NCBI GenBank assembly: GCA_030446955.1
Contig: JAUJMG010000314.1
Span: 1 to 5,212, forward strand
Length of the DNA stretch: 5,212 nucleotides
Direction of reading: 5' to 3'
Source: Thermomicrobiales bacterium
Lineage (GTDB): Bacteria; Chloroflexota; Chloroflexia; Thermomicrobiales; UBA6265
The notes beneath the pieces were generated by a model, which saw nothing but the letters and a program-made list of their open reading frames with translations, made no database searches and had not been told where the DNA came from. Each line of letters opens with the position of its first letter. Position 1 is the first letter of the stretch. The position numbers were made by a program, and so were the translations under genes. This document shows, piece after piece, positions 1-4,962 of this stretch.

Positions 1-160
1 CTAAGGTGAGAGGCCAGGAGAACGGACAGGCCCTGCACTCTGGTGTCCTCGGATTACGCATCCCGAAGCCGAGCACAATCCCACCCTGATGCGCTCCCCC
101 AACCAGAGGGAGTCGACCTTTCGTGATCTGGATGAAGGGCTCCGGCTCGGTGATCCGCAC
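1..160 (-). other. Possible partial coding fragment running off the left edge
   Basis: On the minus strand a frame is open from position 232, just after a stop at 235-233, to the window edge. From a GTG at 160-158 it reads VRITEPEPFIQITKGRLPLV and continues through GFGMRNPRTPECRAC with no stop. The composition looks protein-like and third positions are GC-rich in the first part. There is no in-frame ATG near the beginning and no clear ribosome-binding site. A TTG at 226-224 is another possible start. A second minus-strand frame is also open here. I do not recognise a family. It could be the start of a gene lying mostly outside the window, a remnant, or chance in GC-rich DNA. Confidence 0.2.
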
Positions 161-316
161 TTCCTCGGGTGCCGACCTCGATAGCCGATCGCCATTACCA
201 GGACCGACACCAACCCAACCGCGCAACTTTCCTCACACCGCATGGTTCACCGATTTGCGTGATCGTAGGGTCACACGTCTCCATCTCCTTGCGGAAAACA
301 TGCGGTCTCCTTTCCC

Positions 317-344
317 GTTCACCGCCGTTCACCGTTCCTCACCG
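317..344 (+). repeat. Three direct repeats with a 10-bp period, core TCACCG
   Basis: GTTCACCG occurs at 317-324 and 327-334, followed by the variant CCTCACCG at 337-344. The units are spaced exactly 10 bp, about one helical turn. Related copies lie nearby: GTTCACCG at 245-252, CTTCACCG at 359-366 and GTTCACGT at 371-378. Phased arrays of this sort can be protein-binding sites, but no gene starts close downstream, so a regulatory role is only a guess. Confidence 0.45.
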
Positions 345-542
345 AATAGTCCTTGTTCCTTCACCGGGACGTTCACGTCTCCCCGCTAGGCTCAAAGCCG
401 GGATTGACTCAGGTGGGCTCTTCCTCCGCCTGGAAGCCCGGGCCCGCAACGCTCGTCAAGAGCGATCTACTCGCCGAGCTTGACGGACCAGATGGCCCTC
501 CCCGTCTCCTGCTGCTGCTCTCCTCCCCAGGCGCCGACCGCG

Positions 543-714
543 ATGAGTAGCGAACCACCGCGAGCCGGCGACGTGGCGGGCAACTCCTAGGACGAGGTGC
601 AGGAAGCTGACCGGGGGCGGGCTTGTCGGCTTCGCGCTGGCAATCGGCGTCTCTGGCGTTGGCGGCCTGCTTGGTCCCGAGAGGCGCCGTGACCTCGAGG
701 AGGACACGTGCTAG
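543..714 (+). pseudogene. Possible broken small membrane-protein gene
   Basis: An ATG at 543 opens a frame reading MSSEPPRAGDVAGNS that stops at 588-590. The frame beyond that stop reads DEVQEA. A change of frame near 603 then gives LTGGGLVGFALAIGVSGVGG, followed by LLGPERRRDLEEDTC and a stop at 712-714. The second half resembles one hydrophobic membrane segment followed by a charged tail, and its codons are strongly GC-ending. Joining the halves needs one stop readthrough or substitution plus one frameshift, so if it was a gene it is now broken. No clear ribosome-binding site precedes the ATG. The evidence is weak, and a chance hydrophobic stretch in GC-rich sequence is a real alternative. 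Confidence 0.2.
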
Positions 715-930
715 CCGGTTGGATCCGGGGGGTCGTCATCCGATTCCCGCATGGTGGAAGGAGGTGTAGAGCGGAGCGTTCGACGCATCTCACGGGGGCC
801 GTCTCCCAGCGAAGCAGCGAAACCCATGACCCAGCATCGATCTCCTCCGTGAGGCTCGAGATCGTCGCCACGTTTCACGGATCGGCAACAAGAGACGACT
901 GCCGTGTGCCCGGGGATCGGAGCACGGCGC

Positions 931-940
931 AGGAGGAGGA
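931..940 (+). promoter_or_regulatory. Ribosome-binding site of the 946 gene
   Basis: AGGAGGAGGA lies 5 bases before the ATG at 946. It fixes the start there rather than at the in-frame GTG at 904, which would add an arginine-rich stretch in front of the signal peptide and has no such site. Confidence 0.75.
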
Positions 941-945
941 GAAAC

Positions 946-1569
946 ATGGGTTCCTTGACGCAGCGGTTGATCCGGGTTTTCTGCCTGGCGTTGACGGCAG
1001 CCCTCATGATCGCCATGACCGCCTCAGTGCGGGCGCAGGGCGATGACGACCCCGAGCCGGGCGAGCACCCGGTGACGATCAACGCGGGCACCTGTAACCA
1101 GATCGGCGAGGTGGTCTACGAGGTCGGGACCGCCGAACCGAAGCCCGCCGCCGGGGTGCTCGGCGGGGACGATGAACTGATTGACGAGGATGAGGCGGCT
1201 GACGAGGCCGAGCCCGAGGTGCCGCTCGGGGTCAACGTCTGGAAGACCCAGGGGGAGGTCGATACCACCTTCGATGACCTCATCGGTGGTGAGTTCGTCG
1301 TCGCCGTGTCGGAGAGCGAGGAGATCAATACCAACTATCTCGCCTGCGGCACCATCACCGGCGCCGGCTTCGAGGACGACGAGGACGGCCAGATGGTGGT
1401 TGGGATTCAACCGCTCGGCGGCTCTGGGGTCTCCGGCTTCGCGGTCTTCGAGCAGGACACCCAGACCATCAACATCTTCGGTGAGGACAAGAGTGGCGTG
1501 ACCGCCTACCTGTTCCACGATCTGCCGACGCTGCGTGGCGACCGCATGGGTGCCACCCCGGCGCCGTAG
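946..1569 (+). CDS. Secreted acidic protein of unknown function, paralogous to the N-terminal domain of the cupredoxin-fusion gene
   Basis: The product is 207 aa. Residues 1-30 form a Sec signal peptide: arginines at 7 and 10, a hydrophobic core, and cleavage after SVRA before QGD. The mature part is very acidic, with a run of Asp/Glu at 75-91 that is probably a loop. Visible motifs are a GTC-containing strand (Cys50) followed by IGEVVYEVG, then FDDL at 109-112, then LACG with Cys134, then VVGIQPLGGSGVSG and a final VTAYLFHDL strand. The last part matches the next gene closely (VVGIRPLNGSG and VTVYLFQDV), and both proteins place the second Cys at residue 134. The two mature cysteines could form a disulfide. 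I know similar secreted proteins, often with HIH before the GTC, from Thermomicrobia-like Chloroflexota. Here that site reads TINAGTC, so those histidines are missing. The layout faintly recalls Cu/Zn superoxide dismutase or CHRD-type beta-barrels, but no metal ligands are visible, so function is unassigned. The gene has a strong ribosome-binding site and is followed by an inverted repeat. Confidence 0.85.
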   Translation: MGSLTQRLIRVFCLALTAALMIAMTASVRAQGDDDPEPGEHPVTINAGTCNQIGEVVYEVGTAEPKPAAGVLGGDDELIDEDEAADEAEPEVPLGVNVWKTQGEVDTTFDDLIGGEFVVAVSESEEINTNYLACGTITGAGFEDDEDGQMVVGIQPLGGSGVSGFAVFEQDTQTINIFGEDKSGVTAYLFHDLPTLRGDRMGATPAP

Positions 1570-1581
1570 CGGGACCTCCAC

Positions 1582-1639
1582 GTAGCTGGAGGGAGGCAAC
1601 CCCTGAGCCTCGGCCGTCGTGTCGCCTCCCTCCAGCTAC
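1582..1639 (+). terminator. Perfect 16-bp inverted repeat after the 946 gene, terminator-like
   Basis: GTAGCTGGAGGGAGGC at 1582-1597 is perfectly complementary to GCCTCCCTCCAGCTAC at 1624-1639, with a 26-base loop. It begins 13 bases after the stop codon of the upstream gene. The stem would be very stable, but no T-tract follows, so it is not a textbook intrinsic terminator. It may terminate by other means, protect the 3' end of the mRNA, or bind a protein. Confidence 0.6.
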
Positions 1640-1754
1640 CGCTGTCCGATTCGCAGGCCGGCGTTCAAGAAACGCGCTTGATTGCTTTCGCCAGCGGCGG
1701 CCCGAACGACACGCAACGCCTGCGGATCTCAGCGTCCACACGAAATCCAAACCA

Positions 1755-1762
1755 AGAGGGGA
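1755..1762 (+). promoter_or_regulatory. Ribosome-binding site of the cupredoxin-fusion gene
   Basis: The purine-rich AGAGGGGA ends 10 bases before the ATG at 1773. This is a moderate match at slightly long spacing. The start is also supported by the signal peptide that begins immediately at this ATG. Confidence 0.5.
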
Positions 1763-1772
1763 GAACAACACG

Positions 1773-2810
1773 ATGAGCTTATTCAATCGACCGAAGCAAT
1801 GGTTACTAACGGCGGGGACGCTCACGCTCCTGCCCGCCCTGGCGATCACCGCCCCGCTCGCCGCCGCGCAGGACGCCACCCCGGGCGGGGAACCTGAGCA
1901 GGACGTGGTGACCGCGCTGCCGGTTGGCATCCATGCGGGGTTCTGCGTCGACGGCGTGGAGCCAGAGCCGTCCTACATCGTCGGCGTGCTGGGCCCAGTG
2001 GCGGGCGAGGACGGTGAGGTTCCGCTTCCGGGGGACATCCGCGGGTTCCAGACCTCGCCCCCGGTCCTCACCGTGGATGAGACGATCGACGTGACCCTTG
2101 ACGAGCTGCTCGACACGCCGCACGCGCTCGTCGTCCAAGCAGGCGAGGAGGCCTCGGATACGTTCGTCGCTTGTGCCGAGCTGGGAGGGCCCGTCGAGGA
2201 CGATGAGCTGGTGGTGGGGATTCGCCCGCTCAACGGCTCTGGCTACTACGGGACTGCCATCCTTGAGGTGGAAAGCGGAACCCCGATCATCGGCGACGAC
2301 GTGCTCGAAGTGACGGTCTACCTGTTCCAGGACGTTGGTCCGGCGGGCCCGGCGGGTGTGACTGAGACCGGCACCGCCGTGGGTACGCCGATGACGGGCG
2401 CCGCGGCGAGCCCCATGGTCGATGAGGCCACTCCGGCCGCTGCGAGCCCGGACGCAAGCCCAGAAACGAGCCCAATCACTGACGTCGCCTCGCCCGAGGC
2501 CGACGAAGCAGCATCCGAGCCCGGCGCTACAGGCGAACTCGCAACCGAACTGATTGTCGAGTCCTACGACATCTACTTCGAGCCCGCTGAGATCACCATT
2601 CCCGCCGACACTGACGTCACGGTGAGTCTCCCGAATCTGGGCGCTGCACCACACAACTTCAGTGTCGACGAGCTGAACATCGACGTCGACATCGCGCCCG
2701 GCGCGACCGAGGAAACCATCATCAACGCCCCGGCCGGGGAGTACACGTACTACTGCGATGTCCCCGGCCACGAACAGGCCGGGATGGTCGGGACGTTGAT
2801 CGTTCAGTAG
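1773..2810 (+). CDS. Secreted two-domain protein: paralogous N-terminal domain, low-complexity linker, C-terminal cupredoxin (type 1 copper)
   Basis: The product is 345 aa. Residues 1-32 form a signal peptide with cleavage after LAAA before QDA. Residues about 33-187 are a paralogue of the preceding gene's mature domain: IHAGFC with Cys58, LDELLDTPHALVVQAGE, VACAELGG with Cys134, then VVGIRPLNGSGYYG and VTVYLFQDV. Residues about 188-253 are an Ala/Pro/Thr/Ser-rich linker with repeated ASP/ATP/TSP units. Residues about 254-345 are a plastocyanin-like cupredoxin: FEPAEITIPADTDVTV, then APHNF, then YYCDVPGHEQAGMVGTL. His294, Cys328, His333 and Met338 give the full type 1 copper ligand set in C-x4-H-x4-M spacing, so copper binding is well supported. 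Such domains carry single electrons outside the cytoplasmic membrane. Fusion to the paralogous domain suggests that domain anchors, targets or docks the copper carrier, but this is inference. The downstream PQQ-enzyme gene is a possible electron donor. Confidence 0.9.
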   Translation: MSLFNRPKQWLLTAGTLTLLPALAITAPLAAAQDATPGGEPEQDVVTALPVGIHAGFCVDGVEPEPSYIVGVLGPVAGEDGEVPLPGDIRGFQTSPPVLTVDETIDVTLDELLDTPHALVVQAGEEASDTFVACAELGGPVEDDELVVGIRPLNGSGYYGTAILEVESGTPIIGDDVLEVTVYLFQDVGPAGPAGVTETGTAVGTPMTGAAASPMVDEATPAAASPDASPETSPITDVASPEADEAASEPGATGELATELIVESYDIYFEPAEITIPADTDVTVSLPNLGAAPHNFSVDELNIDVDIAPGATEETIINAPAGEYTYYCDVPGHEQAGMVGTLIVQ

Positions 2811-2855
2811 TTCTTGCCATCAGCGGCCCTTGTCACAGAGGCGGTCCGCCCGAAG

Positions 2856-2884
2856 CCCTTTCCCGAGCCGGACGCGCGAAAGGG
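2856..2884 (+). terminator. Weak hairpin after the cupredoxin gene
   Basis: CCCTTTC at 2856-2862 pairs with GAAAGGG at 2878-2884 across a 15-base GC-rich loop, starting 45 bases after the stop codon. There is no T-tract. It is a possible transcript-end structure, but a 7-bp stem in GC-rich DNA could be chance. Confidence 0.25.
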
Positions 2885-2956
2885 GCACACGGTGTTGGTT
2901 CAAGCGCCTCCTCCTTAGCAAGATCGCTCCTCGCTATGTCTGCCGGGAGAGGCCCC

Positions 2957-3098
2957 GTCACCGCAATCGAGCAGGACCCAGCCCCAAGCCCTGCTGAAGT
3001 GCCCGTGACACTCTCGGCGGAAGAGCCCCGCTGTCACCGCTGGCCTGGTCAACCGGTGGTGACGCTCGCGGTGACCCGGCTGTTCAGCTTGTCACCGC
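2957..3098. repeat. Cluster of GTCACCGC motifs in both orientations
   Basis: GTCACCGC occurs at 2957-2964, 3033-3040 and 3091-3098, and its reverse complement GCGGTGAC at 3068-3075. A shorter GGTGAC lies at 3058-3063. The inverted copy can pair with the copy at 3091 (15-base loop) or with the one at 3033 (27-base loop), so alternative hairpins are possible. The cluster sits about 200-340 bases before the PQQ-dehydrogenase start. It could be an operator array, a leader structure or a local duplication remnant. The sequence does not decide between these. Confidence 0.45.
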
Positions 3099-3207
3099 AG
3101 CGTCCAACCCGTTCGCTCGCGTGAGTCCGCACGCCGGCCACGTCGAGGGGCTTCCATGCCTCATGGCTGGGCGCACCGTACCTCCCGTGACGGTCGCCTC
3201 CGGAAGC

Positions 3208-3215
3208 AAGGAGGG
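3208..3215 (+). promoter_or_regulatory. Strong ribosome-binding site before an alternative start of the PQQ-dehydrogenase gene
   Basis: AAGGAGGG ends 6 bases before an in-frame ATG at 3222. It is a better match than the site before the chosen ATG at 3300. Using it would add 26 residues, rich in Arg, Pro and Gln, in front of the signal peptide. Codons in that extension have lower third-position GC than the rest of the gene, which argues against it being coding, but this start cannot be excluded. Confidence 0.4.
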
Positions 3216-3284
3216 TCCGGCATGACGAGAACCCGGGCTCCACCCGAGACCTTACGTCCTGCCCAGCGGCAGCTTGTCCATCGT

Positions 3285-3293
3285 GGAAAGGGA
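3285..3293 (+). promoter_or_regulatory. Ribosome-binding site for the preferred PQQ-dehydrogenase start
   Basis: GGAAAGGGA ends 6 bases before the ATG at 3300. That start directly yields a compact, normal signal peptide, which is why it is preferred. Confidence 0.5.
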
Positions 3294-3299
3294 CGCCGC

Positions 3300-4865
3300 A
3301 TGAATGCCCTACGCACAGTAATTACTCTCTTGCTCGTCGCCATAAGCAGCGCCAGTGGTCTCTTCGCCGTCTCTGCGCAGGAGGGCACCGACCCTGGCTT
3401 CACCCCTCCGCAGGATCCCTTCGAAGGGATTAGCGTCGCCCGGCCCGGTGGCAGTCTCCCTGGTAACCCTCAAATCCAGCTCGTCCAGGTCGCCTCCGGC
3501 CTGCTTGATCCCGTGAACGTCACCAGCGCAAACGACGGCAGCGGCCGGCTCTTCGTCGTCGAGCGGGTCGGCTTCATCCGGATCATCGACCCGAATGGCC
3601 AGGTGATGGAGGAGCCGTTCCTCGATATCACTCGGCTCGTGGGGACCTGGTTCCTAGAGCAAGGGCTCCTCGGCCTGACGTTTCACCCCGACTACGTCAA
3701 CAACGGCCTCTTCTACGTCTACTACATCGACTACCGGACAAATAGCGACACATTCGTCGTCGAGTACCGGGTCTCGGCCGACAACCCGAACCAAGCCGAT
3801 CCTGACAGCGCTCGGGTCCTCCTGACCGTGGAACAGCCGTATGTGAACCATAACGGTGGCACCATCCGATTCGGGCCGGACGGCTACCTCTACATCGCAG
3901 TCGGCGACGGTGGCTTGGCCGGCGACCCGTATGAAACGGGCCAGGACGTCAACGATATCCTCGGCTCAATTCTGCGTATCGATGTGAACGCGCAGGGTGA
4001 CGCGCCCTACCGCATCCCGGAGAACAACCCCTTTTCCAAGCCGGGCGGTGTCCAGCCGGCAGGGGAGTATCTGGAAACGGGGCGTTGGCCGTCGAATGTG
4101 GCGAACCAAGAGGCGCAGGACGGGTCGTACCACCCCGAGGCCCGGCCTGAGATCTTCTTCTGGGGTCTGCGCAACCCCTGGCAGTTCAGCTTTGACGCTC
4201 AGACCGGCGATCTCTACGTGACGGACGTCGGCCAGAACGCCTGGGAGGAGATCAACTTCGTCCCGGCTGGCACCGAGGGCGGCTGGAACTTCGGCTGGGA
4301 CTTCATGGAAGGGGCGCACTGCTACCCACCGGCGCAACCGGCTGGTCCCGCCACCCCCGAGGCAGGTGGTGAGGAGACCGGCGCCTGCTCCGTGGTCGGC
4401 GTGCCGCCCGTGGCCGAGTACAGCCACGAATTCGGCTGCTCAATCACGGGGATGGGCGTCTACCGCGGCGAAGAGTTTCCCGCCCTGCAAGGCATCTACT
4501 TCAACTCCGACTTCTGCAGCGGTCGCATCTGGGGCCTGGCCCGGGATGACGCCGGCGCCTGGCAGTACGCAGAACTGCTCCAGACCAGCCTGTTGGCCAC
4601 CGGCTCTGGCACCGGCGAGACCGGCAATGTCTACCTGACGGCCTGCGAGTGCGAGTTCAACCGGGACTACGATCCGTTCGAGAATCCCAGCGGGACACTC
4701 TGGCGAGTCGTGCCGGCCGACCAGGTTCCTGAGGGTGCGGTGACGGCGCCGACTCCGGAGCCTGAGGAGGGAGCGACTCCCGAGGCTGAGGTCCAAGACG
4801 AACAGCCGGCTACCCCCGAGGCCGCAGTCGCGGACGAGGGTATGCCGGCTACGCCTGAGACCTAG
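3300..4865 (+). CDS. Secreted PQQ-dependent sugar dehydrogenase (GSDH/soluble aldose dehydrogenase family)
   Basis: The product is 521 aa. Residues 1-26 form a signal peptide with cleavage after AVSA before QEG. The catalytic part is a six-bladed beta-propeller of the GSDH family, which oxidises aldose sugars to lactones with PQQ and calcium outside the cytoplasm. Family hallmarks in order are LFVVERVGFIRII, EQGLLGLTFHPDYVNNGLFY, YVNHNGGTIRFGPDGYLYIA with His184 at the expected catalytic-base position, GDGGLAGDPYETGQDVNDIL, and WGLRNPWQFSFD with Arg291-Asn292 at the PQQ-site position. Further on come FGCSITGMGVYRG and NSDFCSGRIWGL, where Cys380 and Cys406 are probably paired. Oddities: an Ala/Pro/Glu-rich insert between Cys341 and Cys363, a final blade with ACECEF (Cys449, Cys451) where the family usually has an SFGED-like stretch, and a Pro/Glu/Thr-rich tail from about 474 to the end with ATPEA-type repeats. 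Family membership is secure. Substrate and electron acceptor are unknown, and many homologues are uncharacterised. The cupredoxin encoded upstream is a candidate acceptor. A longer start at 3222 is possible. Confidence 0.9.
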   Translation: MNALRTVITLLLVAISSASGLFAVSAQEGTDPGFTPPQDPFEGISVARPGGSLPGNPQIQLVQVASGLLDPVNVTSANDGSGRLFVVERVGFIRIIDPNGQVMEEPFLDITRLVGTWFLEQGLLGLTFHPDYVNNGLFYVYYIDYRTNSDTFVVEYRVSADNPNQADPDSARVLLTVEQPYVNHNGGTIRFGPDGYLYIAVGDGGLAGDPYETGQDVNDILGSILRIDVNAQGDAPYRIPENNPFSKPGGVQPAGEYLETGRWPSNVANQEAQDGSYHPEARPEIFFWGLRNPWQFSFDAQTGDLYVTDVGQNAWEEINFVPAGTEGGWNFGWDFMEGAHCYPPAQPAGPATPEAGGEETGACSVVGVPPVAEYSHEFGCSITGMGVYRGEEFPALQGIYFNSDFCSGRIWGLARDDAGAWQYAELLQTSLLATGSGTGETGNVYLTACECEFNRDYDPFENPSGTLWRVVPADQVPEGAVTAPTPEPEEGATPEAEVQDEQPATPEAAVADEGMPATPET

Positions 4866-4883
4866 CAGGAGACGGTTGGGCGA

Positions 4884-4897
4884 TGCCGTTCTCGGCA
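4884..4897 (+). terminator. Small hairpin after the PQQ-dehydrogenase gene
   Basis: TGCCG and CGGCA flank a TTCT tetraloop, 18 bases after the stop codon. The stem is only 5 bp and there is no T-tract, so this is at best a weak transcript-end element. Confidence 0.2.
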
Positions 4898-4962
4898 CGC
4901 CATGACCCGGCGGTGCTGTTGGACAGACTGCCATCTCCCCGCACCCCCTGATCACGGGCGAC

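Larger units (their letters stand above)
1..945. other. Left flank without a convincing intact gene
   Basis: No reading frame on either strand combines a start, a ribosome-binding site, coding-like third-position GC and a recognisable product. Three things are visible. A minus-strand frame is open to the left edge and looks protein-like. A plus-strand stretch around 543-714 encodes a hydrophobic, glycine-rich segment but is interrupted. A phased short repeat lies at about 317-344. A strong Shine-Dalgarno-like AAGGAGGTG at 758-766 is followed at once by TAG and by no usable start, so it is an orphan. The region may be decayed sequence between genes. I saw no tRNA, rRNA, CRISPR array or insertion-sequence end. 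Confidence 0.5.
2811..3299. other. Long intergenic region between cupredoxin gene and PQQ-dehydrogenase gene
   Basis: About 490 bases separate the two genes, and no convincing gene lies between them. The longest plus-strand frame (from an ATG at 2936) lacks a ribosome-binding site and is built largely on the repeated GTCACCGC motif, so I do not call it. The region holds a weak hairpin just after the cupredoxin gene, the GTCACCGC motif cluster at 2957-3098, and two candidate ribosome-binding sites for the next gene. I see no clear -35/-10 promoter. Housekeeping promoters are hard to recognise by eye in DNA this GC-rich. Confidence 0.6.

Noticed and set aside
467..586. Minus-strand frame of 40 codons ending in GRAIWSVKLGE
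   Set aside because: It looks protein-like and is GC-rich at third positions, but it has only a TTG start, no ribosome-binding site and a stop immediately upstream, and it overlaps an equally weak plus-strand candidate.
758..766. AAGGAGGTG, a perfect ribosome-binding-site match
   Set aside because: It is followed directly by TAG and by no start codon at usable spacing, so it serves no gene that I can see.
946..1569. Cu/Zn superoxide dismutase annotation for the first gene and the paralogous domain
   Set aside because: The ACG strand and Cys pairing are suggestive, but the copper and zinc histidine ligands are absent, so the enzyme name is not supported.
1024..1599. Long minus-strand open frame opposite the first gene
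   Set aside because: It mirrors a real gene that has a signal peptide, a ribosome-binding site and a paralogue. Long antisense frames are expected in GC-rich coding DNA.
1806..2771. 321-codon minus-strand open frame opposite the cupredoxin-fusion gene
   Set aside because: It is an antisense shadow of a gene with a complete copper-binding domain. Its own translation has no recognisable domain or signal.
2957..3098. CRISPR array suggested by repeated GTCACCGC
   Set aside because: The repeats are only 8 bp, unevenly spaced and in both orientations, unlike CRISPR repeats and spacers.
2936..3124. 62-codon plus-strand frame in the intergenic region
   Set aside because: It has no ribosome-binding site and no family likeness, and much of it is made of the repeated GTCACCGC motif.
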